Assembly: GCA_020226215.1 (NCBI GenBank)
Contig: CM035227.1
Coordinates: 28,027,866 to 28,091,865, forward strand
Source: Sindora glabra
Lineage: Eukaryota > Streptophyta > Magnoliopsida > Fabales > Fabaceae
DNA length: 64,000 bases
Direction of reading: 5' to 3'
Below, in pieces: positions 1-10,890 of the stretch. A program made the translations under genes and the position numbers. Positions within the stretch are counted from its first letter, which is position 1; each line of letters begins with the position of its first letter. Under the pieces are notes generated by a model that saw only the letters and a list, made by a program, of their open reading frames with translations, did no database searches and was not told the DNA's origin.

Positions 1-2455
1 AAATAGGTATCATATCCTTTTTTTAACCTTCTTCTTTATCTCATGTAACTTTAGCTAATGGGACTAAAACTTTTATTGTTGGATGTGATATGGTGAATGG
101 TACCCTTAATATATCCTTGTCTGATATATTATCCTTTCCAAACTTACCATTTAATCTACTTTCAATTAGTCAAGTAACACATGCTTATAATTTTGGTGCC
201 TTTTTTTTTCTTTGGCTATTATGTTTTTTAGGATTTTTTAATGAAAAATATTTTTAGTAAGGTATGAATTTGGTGGTCTGTATTTTGTTGAAGAGAAAGT
301 CCCTTGGCCAATTCTTGTTGCTACTACTATTACTTCACATCAATTTCATTGTCACTTAGGTTATCTATTCTTATCAGCATCATAAAAGTTGCTTTCTAGT
401 TTAAGTTCTTTATCTAATTTGAATTGTGAATCATATCAATTTATTAAACAACATCATTAGTCTTATATTTCTAAAGTCAATAAATGAGTTTCATCCTTAT
501 TTAAATTAGCACATTTAGATGTTTAGGACCTTTGGCTAGTTGTTTTTAAGTCTGGTTTTCATTTTTCTATTATTTTTATGGATGATTATTCAAGAATTAC
601 TTGACTTTATTAAATAAAAAATTATTTAAAGTTATTTGAGATCTTTTGTACTTTTCATGTTGTAATTTTGAACTCAATTTGCACCTTATTTGTCCCACCA
701 TGGAATAATTCATCAATCTTCTTATATAGTTATTTGATAGTAAAATGAAGTAGCTAAACGAAAGAATTCTCACTTAATGGAAGTTTCACATACTTTATTA
801 TTTCAAATGAGTGCCTAAAATTTTTTAGGCTGATGTAGTTTTCACAATTTGTTTCTTAATTAATCAAATGCCTTCTTCGATTCTCAATGGTCAAATATTT
901 TACTTTATTCCTTCTTGATCTTTATTTCCTCTATCTCCATGTATTTTTTTGTTGTGATTACTTTGTTCAAGAACATCATCTTCAAGTATTCAAACTTGAC
1001 CCAAGATCCTTAAAGTATGCATTTCTTGGCTATTTTTGTACACAAAAAGGATATTGGTATTAGTTTTCTAATTTTAATCATTATATTGTATCTTTTAATA
1101 TTATATTCTTTGAGTTCATACTCATTTTTGGCTCTTCTAAATCCTCTTCCTCCATATTTAAGTTTAATCCTCTTAATGAATATTTTCATGTGAATTCTAC
1201 TTTTCAAGAATCTTAAACCCCTTAGAAAATAATTTGACTTGTTCTTTTATTAAACATGTTTATTCTCATAGAATGCATGTATAAACTGCAACATTTCCAT
1301 TTGATAATGCCAAGAAATCTAAAGCTGCACAATTATTAACTTACCTCCAACTTTGTCTCTTTCGCTAGATTTTTCCTTATTAAATCCTCTTTCTTTACCA
1401 TTTAATCTTGATATTTTTATTGTTCATAGGAAAGTACTTATAATTATACTCAGCAAGGTAACACTAATCACCTTTATCCTATTTTTAATTATGTCTTCTA
1501 TACCTCCTTACCTACATCTTCCTAATCATTTCTTGCCTTACTTGATTATATTATTATTCCTAAGTCTAATACAAAGGTAGTCTCACAATTTGAGTAGTTT
1601 GCTACTATGAAGAAAGAAGTATAGGCTCTTACTACAAATCAAACATGGGATATTGTATCATTACTAGATGGGGAAAAAAATAATTAGGTGCTAAGTGTAT
1701 ACTGTGAAAGTTAACCCCAATTATGTTGTTGCTCATTTAAAGGTCCATTTAGTGGCAGAAAATTATACATAAACTTATAGTGTGGATTATTTAAAAACTT
1801 TCTCGCTCATTGCTAAAACCATTTATGCTCAATTGTTTATCTTTTTTACTGCCTTTCATGATTGGCCTCTCTATTAGCTTGGTATTGAAAATGACTTTCT
1901 GCATATTGATCACTTGAAGAGATGTATATAGAGTAACTAACTGGGTTTGTTGCTCAGGAGGAGTATGACAAGATTTTTCAATTAAAAAGATCTTTGTATA
2001 GTTTAAAGAAATCTTTTTAGCTTGGTTTGAGAGATTTAGTGAGATAGTGACCAATTTTGGAATGAAAAAAGTGATCATAACTATTTAGTATTTTATAAAC
2101 AATTAGATTCTGATTGTATTTTTTTTGTTGTATATGTGAATGATATTGTGATCATTAGTAGTAATAAATTAAGTATTTCAATGTTAAAAGGTCTTCTTCA
2201 AATCAAATTTTAAATCAAAGGCTTCAAAACACTTCAATATTTCTTAGAGATTGAAATTATTCGAGTAATGAAATGGATTTTCTTATCTTAAAAGAAATAT
2301 GTCTTTGATCTTTTTAGTAAAATAGGAATATTTGGATCTAAACCTTATAATACTTCTTTAATTCCAAATGTTAAAAAGTTTAACTTAGAAGATAAAGAAT
2401 TGCTAGAAAATATAATATGGTACAAATAGCCAATAGGTAATTAAAATACCTTACC

Positions 2456-2701
2456 CAAAAGTGGAACTAGGTGGAGGCTTGAGGGGACCATGCCCTTCTA
2501 ACCTACACATAATCCCACATATTACGTTATAAATTGTTAGAAAAGTTTTCAAAAAAATATATATATATCCCCGAATTTTAACATGGCCCCTTCAAATATA
2601 CATTGTGTATTTTTAAAAAGACATTCATAATCTCATATGTTTGAAGTTGTAGTAATGAACAATTTGTTTTCTTGTTCCATATGTTAAAATATTACTATAA
2701 C

Positions 2702-2753
<52 letters not shown>

Positions 2754-3268
2754 GTAAAATCCATATAAAATGATTAATACCCTTCATCATAACATACAAC
2801 ATAACAAGAACACATTATACTTGTAAAATCATATAAGATATGAAAGTTTTTAACAAATTTGAACTTTATTTATTTTCTTAGTTGAAATATGATAACCTTT
2901 TTAAATAAAAATATTAAATCTATTGTAAATATTCCCATTGTTTAAAAGTTAATTTTTTATTATTATTTAAATTATATTAATGTGCTTTGCTTATAATTTT
3001 ACCTAATTTTGAATTAGATACTTATATCTAAAAGTTTTAAACTAAATAATTATAATTACATGTACTTAGTTTCGAATTTTTAAAACATAAATATTAAATG
3101 AACAATCAAATAAAACTATCTACAATATTAAAATAATGTAATTTTAATTATTTTTATTAAATAAATTTATAATTATAATTTTACTTTTGATAAAAAAATT
3201 CATTATATTTATATATAAATATAAAATTGGTACCCTTCCCCACAATATCAAATTTCTAGTTTTGCACG
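2456..3268. mobile_element. AT-rich insertion nested inside the copia reverse transcriptase/RNase H region
   Basis: The copia reading 'KYLT' stops at about 2455 and resumes as 'VT' at about 3269, where family members read on without a break. The roughly 810 bp between them is non-coding and AT-rich, and includes a (TTA)n run. The two ends are loosely inverted: 'ccaaaagtggaactagg' on the left and, on the reverse strand of the right end, 'gcaaaactagaaatttg', followed on both sides by a G-rich then CC-containing stretch. This looks like a small non-autonomous DNA transposon. I could not define a clean target-site duplication, so the exact ends are uncertain by a few bases. Confidence 0.55.
2702..2752. 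repeat. (TTA)n microsatellite
   Basis: Seventeen uninterrupted TTA units lie inside the insertion nested in the copia element. Confidence 0.97.
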
Positions 3269-3735
3269 TGACCTTATTATAACTAGACTAAATATTATTT
3301 TTTTAGTAAGTATAGTAAGTCAATTCATGACTTTTTTAAAAACTTTACATTGGAATACAATTATATACATTTTATAAGACATCTCAAGAAAGTACCTAAA
3401 CGTGGAATCCTATATAAAAACTATGATCATTACAAAATTAAATATTTTTTGAATACAAATTGGGTAAGATATCCTATAAATAGAAAGTTCACTTCCAGAT
3501 ACTATGTGTTGCTAGAAATATTATGTATTGAAAAAGTAAAAAACAAATGATAGTGTCACACTTAAACGAAGAGCTCGAGTACTAAGTCATAATTCATACT
3601 ACATCTAAATCTGTATGAATTTTTCACCTTTTCCATCAACTTAGAATTGAATCTTCTAGAACTATGAATAATGCAATTATGGTATGATAATTGGGCTACT
3701 ACTTATATTGCTATAAATTTAATTTTTTATAAATG

Positions 3736-3937
3736 AACAAAACATATAAAAGTTAATTGTTATTTTGTTAGAAAGAAATTTGAAGAAAAAATTATTAATC
3801 TTAGACATATTAAAACTGAAGAACAATAAATTCAATTTTTCAACAAAATATATAAAAGTTGATTGTCATTTTGTTAGAGAGAAATTTCAAGAAGGAATTA
3901 TTAATCTTAGACATATTAAAACTGAAGAATAATTGGT
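3736..3937 (+). repeat. 106-bp tandem duplication in the copia RNase H end
   Basis: The segment beginning 'aacaaaacatataaaag' at 3736 is repeated from 3842 ('aacaaaatatataaaag') with a 106-bp period. Each copy encodes the same H-I-x-V-x-C-x-F-V-R part of the copia RNase H tail. The second copy is closer to the family sequence and reads on into the element's end. The two copies differ by scattered substitutions, so the duplication is old. Confidence 0.9.
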
Positions 3938-4139
3938 TGATTTATTTATTAAAACTCTCCCAAAAAATCAAGCAGATGATGTTTGTAACAAATTAAGCAT
4001 ATTTGATATTTATGCTCCAACTCAAAGAGTAATGTTAGTAAGTAATTAAATGTGAATTATAGATTTACGGGCTTAGGTGAATTTTAGACCTATTGTAACC
4101 TTATTTTTTATATATATTATAATACAAATAGATATGTCA

Positions 4140-5110
4140 ACCTATAGTTTGAATTTGGCCTCTACCACAGTAGAAATCCAGTTACCTGAATAATAAAGAG
4201 AAGGTGTTGACTCTTCAAGTCTGTTTTTCTTATTATAATTTTCTAGAAATTTAGGAAGCAGAGAGGTAATTCTATCTGGCAATTAACGAAGACTAGAATC
4301 CAAGACTTTAATCTTACCAATTGAGTAAATCTTGTTGGTGAATCTTCCAACTCCCACGACACAAGAATCAGACTGAAACGCATCTTTACCTAGGTTCATT
4401 CATCATACTGTGGAAGTTTGATCACCAGGAATATTTGCTTCTTCAATGCTCTACCAGGAAACGGTGGAAGGAATATTGAAGTCATTACATATTTTCACAC
4501 TACCATCTCAGATTTCCTCCTTCTCAGCTTAACAATCTCAAGTACAACCCAGGACTCCCAGAGTTTCTAATTACACATCAGTTAATTTTCCCCTCAGACT
4601 ATACAGGAATAGAGGATTTCACAGAATCTGTCTCCCAAATTGACTCTTCTACACTGCAGTCATTATAAACTCCACGGCCTAAACACACACTTGTCCCAAC
4701 TCCAAGCCCCTAAACAGAAACACATATTTTTCCTAACTCCCAACCCCTAAACAGAAACACATGTCCTAACTCCTAATCCCTACACAGAAACACTGAAATT
4801 CTACTAATCTACATAACTAGTTTCTAAAGATTCACACTGAAAACACTGAAATGTCACAAGAGTAGCAGACAAGGGTATCAATATCATAATAAACAAGACC
4901 TAATCAAGTCATGCTCAGCATTTTCCAGTGCAAAGCCTAAGATGCATAAAGCTGGAGAGGCATTTTAGGATCTAAAAAGACCAGCATTTAGCTTTGCAGG
5001 TAATTTGCAACCCGATCCAGTTGTTCTGATGTTTTCTGGTAGTTTTACAAATAACCTCATGGAAATATTCAGACACTAGCAGAAATACGTGTCTTAATTT
5101 AACTTCTCCG
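4140..5110. other. Intergenic, moderate GC, no gene recognised
   Basis: This stretch lies between the copia element and the 3' side of the ATP synthase gene. No open frame or recognised domain was found. It is less AT-rich than most intergenic DNA here and may contain remnants of another retroelement LTR and the distal 3' UTR of the ATP synthase gene. A short tandem repeat is listed separately. Confidence 0.4.
4678..4793. repeat. Minisatellite with 33-38-bp units
   Basis: Three to four imperfect units beginning 'cctaaacagaaacac' and each containing 'cctaactcc' or a close variant follow one another. Units differ in length and by several substitutions. Confidence 0.75.
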
Positions 5111-5319
5111 TTTTTAGTCAGACTTGCGCTTGATGTCGTCCTCAATCAGAAAAACAAAAATGTCATTCACAATGGAAAATCCAGATTTCACAACTCATCA
5201 ACCTTTTCATTACACATTCAAATCTAAAACATACAATTTTACATACATAATACCAATCCTTTTCTGTTGGATTGAAAATTATCACAAGAAAAGGAAAAAG
5301 GAATGGAGCACGAAAATAA

Positions 5320-5967
5320 CTAAGGAGCAGGAAGAACCTTCTTAACTATCTCTTGACTAAGAGCAGTAATTTGGGAGTCAAGGGACTTAATAGTTTCTTC
5401 CTTTTGCCTCTCCAAACTAGCCAATGCCTCCTGCAACTCTGCTTCCACTTTCTTCCTTCCCTCGGCCAACTTCTGCTCCACCTCAGCCTGAGTCTCCTTC
5501 TTCATCTGATTCAGAGCTGCCGAAATCTCAGCCCTCGCAGCCTTCATTACAGCTGCAGCCTGTTCTTCAAGTTGCTTCACCTCCTCCGAAGTGTCCTTCA
5601 CGTTGGCCAGCTTCTCTCTGATGGTGGCGTCCCTTTCGTCCATGAACTTCCCTAACGGGGTGTAGTATATCTTATCCAGGGCCACCATGAGCAGCAGAAA
5701 CTCCACCATTATAATGGGCAGGGTCAAATTGAAGTCAAAGAGCGCAGCTTTCTCGATTTCTGCTGCGAGTGAGGGTGGCGCGAAGGGCAGCGAGCTAGCT
5801 GCAAGGAGAGAGAGGGATTTGAGGGTGGAGGGTGCTATGGACTTTGAGAATTTGAAAGTAGGGATCTTTGGGAGTGAAATTTGAAGAATGGGGATTTTGG
5901 TTCTTGGGGAATTTGGGGTGGAAACTTGGATTAAGGGCTTGGTAGAAGCCATGATCATGCTGGCCAT
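5320..5967 (-). CDS. ATPG: ATP synthase subunit b', chloroplastic (CF0 subunit II)
   Basis: This single-exon gene encodes 215 aa. The product is the nuclear-encoded b' subunit of the chloroplast F-type ATP synthase; with plastid-encoded subunit b it forms the peripheral stalk that holds CF1 against CF0 in the thylakoid membrane. Residues 1 to about 68 are a Ser/Thr/Pro-rich, acid-poor transit region ending in a hydrophobic, Ala-rich stretch (SLSLLAASSLPF...SLAAE) that suits thylakoid routing. One membrane helix lies at about 80-99 (LTLPIIMVEFLLLMVALDKI), followed by the conserved YTPLGKFMDERDATIREKL and then a long charged coiled coil to about 205. Length and motif order fit the plant family (Arabidopsis At4g32260 is close to 219 aa). 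The ATG at 5967 sits in a favourable GGCCATGGC context. Two further in-frame ATGs follow within six codons and could also be used. The gene is intact, and its GC content is well above its surroundings. Confidence 0.97.
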   Translation of the reverse strand: MASMIMASTKPLIQVSTPNSPRTKIPILQISLPKIPTFKFSKSIAPSTLKSLSLLAASSLPFAPPSLAAEIEKAALFDFNLTLPIIMVEFLLLMVALDKIYYTPLGKFMDERDATIREKLANVKDTSEEVKQLEEQAAAVMKAARAEISAALNQMKKETQAEVEQKLAEGRKKVEAELQEALASLERQKEETIKSLDSQITALSQEIVKKVLPAP

Positions 5968-6940
5968 GGCCGATGAAGAATGGTGCTGCTTCTGTTGTGA
6001 TGAGTGATTGGAAAGGATGCTTCAGCGTCAGGCTGAGGATTGGAGTATAGAGGGAAAAGGAGAGGAGGATTTGAGGGAATGGCTATCTGTATTCTTTGCC
6101 ACACAAATTGACTAGGATGTGGGACGGCGATGCTCTGTGGGAAATGGACAACGAACCGAATGGTGCTCTCGTACGTGTAGTACGTGTGGGGAGTTTACAA
6201 TTTTTTTTATTGGAAAAAACTGTAGTTCATCCGCCCAATTTTAGTCGTTAAAAAAAATAAAAATTTTTCCTACCTTATATTAAAATTTCAATTTCAATTT
6301 TAATATTATTTCCTTAATTTTATTTTATTTGAAGCAAATTTGGTTGCTGATACATTAGCTCACTAGGCGCAGGAAGCCACTCATGGAGTGAACATCTTAT
6401 TGGATGCCCTCCTTGCAATTTAAAATTCTGCATATGGATTTCCCAGGAGTAGCTCACTAGGCTCCTTCTTAGTATTCTTGTTTCTTTTTGGCGTTTTCCC
6501 TCCTTTATCTAACCAAGAAAAAAAAAAAAAGAATGCCTAAAGTAATTAAAAAAAGTTATGATATATTATTGAACAGTCGTAGTGTATTTTTAAATTTGAT
6601 TGATGATTTTTTTTAAAAGTCAAATTCTATATATTTGATTAATAGTTCAATTTAGTAATGTACTAATATATTATTAACTCAATAATATATCATAAAATTT
6701 TCTCTAACGTTATAATATTTTCTTGCAACTTATTTCAATTGGGCTTTGTATCAAAGTGCTGACTTTGCATCAAACTTAGTAGATACGTAAATTATAATTT
6801 TGTATTCTATAATAAAAATACATTTTTTATTTTAAATTTTTACTAAAGTTCAATATTATCATCTGAATTTTATATAAAATAAATTTACTTTTAAAATTTT
6901 TAAAAGATAATATTGATGCTAACCAAGAATATTTTGACTC
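5968..6940. other. 5' flank of the ATP synthase b' gene, then AT-rich spacer
   Basis: About 200 bp immediately upstream (5968-6190) is GC-richer and probably holds the 5' UTR and core promoter of the minus-strand gene; I see no unambiguous TATA box. The rest is AT-rich DNA without coding potential. Confidence 0.4.
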
Positions 6941-6944
6941 TATT

Positions 6945-7625
6945 TTACGTAAATAACTAATAAATTAATTAATAATTAATAATTAATAACTAATAAGTTA
7001 ATTATTATATAAGAAATATTTTATAAAATTAATTATTAAATTAATTAAAATTATAAAATAACACAAAAGAATGTATTAATAAAAATAGATATATTATTAA
7101 AATAATTCATATTTATCTAAAAATTATATTATATTAATACAATTAATATGTTTAAAAATAAAAATATAATATCAAATATTTAATTATATTTTATAAATTT
7201 ATATATTTATTTACTTACATAATTTTTATTTTATTATTTATAATTAAAATATATTTACTTATAATTATAATTATTTAATTTATAATAAAATTATAATTAA
7301 TTAATTATATTTTATGATATTATATATTTATTTGCATATATATTTTCATGTATTTATAGTTTAAAATTAGAATACAATTATATTAAACTTAAATTAATTA
7401 TATTTTATAAAAATTAATTTAATTTATATTATAAAGGCATGGGTTATAAATTAATAAAAAATAAATTCAAAAAATTTAAAAATATAGTAGCTATAAGTTA
7501 TAAACTATTCAATATAATTTATTAAATCAAAATTTATTTTTAATAAGTTAGTGTATGAAATACTTTTATAAATTAATTTATAACTTATTAATTAAGTCAA
7601 AAAATTATAAATTAACTTATTTATT
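6945..7625. repeat. AT-rich interspersed repeat, copy 1 (possible hAT-type MITE)
   Basis: From about 6980 to 7460 this segment aligns colinearly with 9480-9925, including shared strings such as 'taataaaaatagatata' and 'taattatattttataa'. The outer ends are loosely inverted: 'aataagttaattattatataag' type sequence at the left, and its reverse complement near 7570-7600. Nothing in it codes for protein. Confidence 0.6.
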
Positions 7626-8345
7626 ACATAAAATAAAATCTTTAAACTGAGGAGGAAGATAACGCACAATAATAGTAAAGAGGAAATGTCATACAAGAAT
7701 GATTTAAATAAGTTGAAACATCATTGACACAACAAATAAGAAGCTGCTAATAGAAAGAAATACTGTGTAAAATAAATTAAGCTCGAAACTAACAAAAAAA
7801 TTTAAGAGGTAATAAAAAAAATGATAAAGTGGAGTTAGAACCTAATTATGAGAGATCATGGAATTAAATAGTTATGTAAGCAAGTTAGGTTATAAAATTG
7901 AAATTTCAATAGAAGTTAAATAGGTCAAAAGTATCTTTTTATTATGAAAATATAAAAATATAATTTATATAAATTATATAAGATGTCAAATTAGATTAGA
8001 TGTTATATAAGTATTTCTATTAAAAAATTAATAGGATTCCGCGATGTATTTTTAAAAGTTAACAAGACAAACTTGCTTCAAATAAAAGTTAGGAGAAGAC
8101 ACTGAATATTCATTTTAAAAATTAATAGGATTCCGCGATGTATTTTTAAAAATTAATTAGTATGATTTAATTCATTTTAAAAGTTTAATGAAATTTGTGT
8201 AAAATTAATTGGATCATGAATATTCATTTGATGGAATAAATTTATGACAAATATTAATATTAATTATAGCCTTACAAGTTATGATGAAACATTTAATATG
8301 CATCAATTTTCCTTAAAGTTTCAAGAAAATAAACATTCATTAATA
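7626..8345. other. AT-rich intergenic DNA with a 94-bp-spaced direct repeat
   Basis: No gene is visible. The string 'attaataggattccgcgatg' and about 15 flanking bases occur at 8027 and again at 8121, a 94-bp period, which suggests an old local tandem duplication. Confidence 0.6.
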
Positions 8346-8608
8346 CTCTCTCTATTTTTTAAGTATTATTTAATATTAATGCATAAAAATTAAAAAGATA
8401 ATAAATAATTTTATTTTAAAAAATATAAATTATAATTTATTATTATATCTTCTATTAAAAATTAACTAGTGAGTAAAGTTATCAAGCATTTATTTATACC
8501 ATAGAAATTATATTTGAAAGAAGATAATAAATGTATTCTTAATTTTCTAAAATGACAAATAAATAAAAATAAAAAATTTTCTTTAAATGACTATTAAAAT
8601 GGAGTGAG
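8346..8608. mobile_element. Stowaway-type MITE (Tc1/mariner-related)
   Basis: A 263-bp non-coding element has inverted ends: left CTCTCTCTATTTTTTAAG, and right (reverse strand) CTCACTCCATTTTAATAG. It is bounded on both sides by TA (8344-8345 and 8609-8610). The CTCyCTCC-like terminus and TA target duplication are the Stowaway signature. Confidence 0.75.
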
Positions 8609-8610
8609 TA

Positions 8611-8763
8611 TCTCAATAGTGAAATTGATTCATTAAAAATCGAAGCATTAAAGGCTTCATGCTGGTGTAAAAACATCTGAGAAAAAGAGAAAAAAAGTTA
8701 AATACTAATATTAAAAATAGTTTTGAGGGGGGGGGGGAGTTGACACAGATATTTCAAACATTT

Positions 8764-8796
<33 letters not shown>

Positions 8797-9475
8797 TATT
8801 CATCTATGCAACATCATTTTCGTTTAGCTAAGAATCCTCATAAAGGAAAAAAAAAAGGCAACTAAAAAAAGAGTTAAAAAAAAAAAACCATTTATCTACC
8901 ATGGATTCACCCATTAATTAGTGTATTCTTTTAATGTTATCATGGATAATGGTTATATACATGTTGAGTTTAATTGTGTTTAAAAATTCCTCTCCATTGT
9001 TTGTTCAAATTCCTCATTTATGTTTGCGTTTTAAATCGCTATTAATTAAGAATTCTATTTTAATTCCTTAAAAATGTTAATAACATTAAATTGCTATTTT
9101 AATTCCTCAAAATAGATTAAGGAATTCCTTAATCTATATTAATTTCTCATTTTAATAATTCCTTAAAATACCATTAATTCCTTAGTATATTTTAATTTCT
9201 TAATTAAGAATTCCTTAAAAAAATTCATTATAAAAATTTTATTTTAATTAAGAATATTAAATGGCTATTAATTAAGTTGAAAATTCCTGGAAAGAATAAT
9301 ACATAATTCGTTTAAAAGGTTATTAATCAACAATATTAAAATTTATTTTATTAATTAATGTTATTTAATAAAATTTCATTGAAAATTACAATTTACTAAT
9401 CTCCAGCTTAGCCCAAGAGCTATGATAGAAAAACCATAAACTTATGTCACTAAGATGCATAATAAATAATGGCAT
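8611..9475. other. Intergenic, with a G11 tract and a (GA)n microsatellite
   Basis: No gene is seen. An 11-base G run lies at 8727-8737 and a pure (GA)n run at 8764-8789. Between 8990 and 9290 there are several spaced copies of a short 'attccttaa(a)a' word in both orientations, a low-complexity pattern. Confidence 0.7.
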
Positions 9476-9477
9476 AA

Positions 9478-9930
9478 GTTAACTGATAATTGATAAATTA
9501 GTTAATAACTGATAAATTAGCAAAATATTTAAGAAGTATTTTGTAAAATTAGTTATTGAATGAATTAAAATTATAAAATAATGTAAAAGGATATATTAAT
9601 AAAAATAGATATATAATTAAATTCTATTAATACAATTAAGAAGTTTAAAATAAAAATATAATATTTAAATAATTATATTTTATAAATTTATATATCTATT
9701 TACTTATATAATTTTTATTTTATTATTATTTATAATAAAATTATAATTACTTAAAATATAATTAATTATATTTTATAATATTATTTATTTATTTACATAC
9801 ATATTTTTATATATTATAATTTAAAATTAGGATATAATTATATTAAAATTAAGTTAATTATATTTTATAAAAAAATATTTAAATTTATGTTATAAAGGGT
9901 ACAAATTGTAAATTAATAAAAAAATTAGAA
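9478..9930. repeat. AT-rich interspersed repeat, copy 2
   Basis: Direct-orientation relative of the 6945-7625 repeat, about 450 bp, diverged by many substitutions and small gaps. Both copies contain the 'taataaaaatagatata' word followed by similar AT runs. Confidence 0.6.
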
Positions 9931-10595
9931 TAAATTTAAAAAGAATTTGAAAAGACGGTAGTTTATTATTGATTGAAAGAGGAAAATTGGTCCACTAAAA
10001 ACCCAATACAATGACGTTTGGCTGTGAGAAAATGAGGCACACTCATCTAATAAAAAAATCACGGGCCGTTTTATTGCTGATACTTATGGATTCTTGTCAG
10101 TTTGTGGGATGAAATCCGGAAATTTATGCAAAATAATTAAAATAAAAATAGCTACTTGTAAGAGAAGAAGGGAAATTAAATTACTTTGATAAGAGAGCAA
10201 TTCTGTGCTGAGAAAATGACACAAGCGTGGGCGATAAAAATGAGATTGATGGTGAATCGTCCATCACGTTAGTTATTGGAAAAAGCAATGGTAAATGTCC
10301 TTGCATCTGATTTTATTTTAAAAATATTATTTTTTAAGTGTATATATTAAATAAATTGTTATTTTTATTATTAGAAAATTACAAATTACTCAATCTATTT
10401 TTAAGGTAATTATATTTAATACTTATAATTATTAATTTTTACTACTAGTTTTCAAATTTATTCATACATAAGTGATAAAATATATCTAATATTCACCTTG
10501 AAATGGCAAACCAAAAACACAAAATTTTATAAAATAATTAAATATGGTATGGAAATTTTATGACACAAAATTAGAAACAATTCAACTTTTGTATT
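9931..10595. other. Intergenic, no gene recognised
   Basis: A somewhat GC-richer patch (9960-10300) is followed by AT-rich DNA. There is no convincing open frame, RNA gene or repeat end. Confidence 0.4.
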
Positions 10596-10597
10596 AT

Positions 10598-10890
10598 TTC
10601 CTTAATTCTTATTTGTTTATTGTAGTTAATTGATTTTATATATATTAATGAAGTAGTTTATTTTATTTATTTTTATAATTTTTTTAAGATTATTTTTTAT
10701 ATATAAATTTTAAAATAGTTAAAAATAGAAAAAAATGTGATAAAATAAATGTAAGTTAGTTGATAGTGTAGAATAATGAAATATTTATTAATAAAAAAAA
10801 TAAATTTGAAAAAATATTTAATACTTTATTAAAATTATAAAATACTAAATAAAAAAATTTCTCAAAATGCAATAAATAAAAAAGAGCTGA
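10598..10890. mobile_element. Stowaway-like MITE
   Basis: The left end TTTCCTTAATTCTTATTTG and the reverse complement of the right end TTCCTTCAGCTCTTTTTT align as imperfect inverted repeats, with TA-rich flanks. The interior resembles part of 31855-32150 and of 12420-12630, so this is a small local family. End positions are approximate. Confidence 0.5.

Larger units (their letters stand above)
1..4130 (+). mobile_element. Degenerate Ty1/copia retrotransposon (integrase, RT, RNase H), 5' end outside window
   Basis: Reading the + strand across many frameshifts and stops gives copia-type polyprotein pieces in the right order. A pre-integrase/protease-like stretch ends in NLLSISQVT near 150-180. 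Integrase pieces lie around 580-1060 (an FLINRMPSS-like stretch at 860-890, and LDPRSLKYAFLGYF near 990-1035). Reverse transcriptase runs about 1880-2450, with the FVAQEEYDK type motif near 1945 and the catalytic YVDD box changed to YVND at 2131-2142. RNase H pieces follow at 3310-3550 and 3736-4030, ending in the typical CNKLSIFDIYAPT tail. Sequence after 4030 resembles the start of a 3' LTR (a 'gatttacgggcttagg' stretch). No open frame of useful length survives, so the element is dead. The gag region and 5' LTR, if present, lie before the window. RT and RNase H are separated by a nested insertion. Confidence 0.88.

Noticed and set aside
5353..5884. Several + strand open frames rich in Ser, Leu and Pro
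   Set aside because: Shadows of the strongly biased coiled-coil coding sequence of the minus-strand ATP synthase b' gene.
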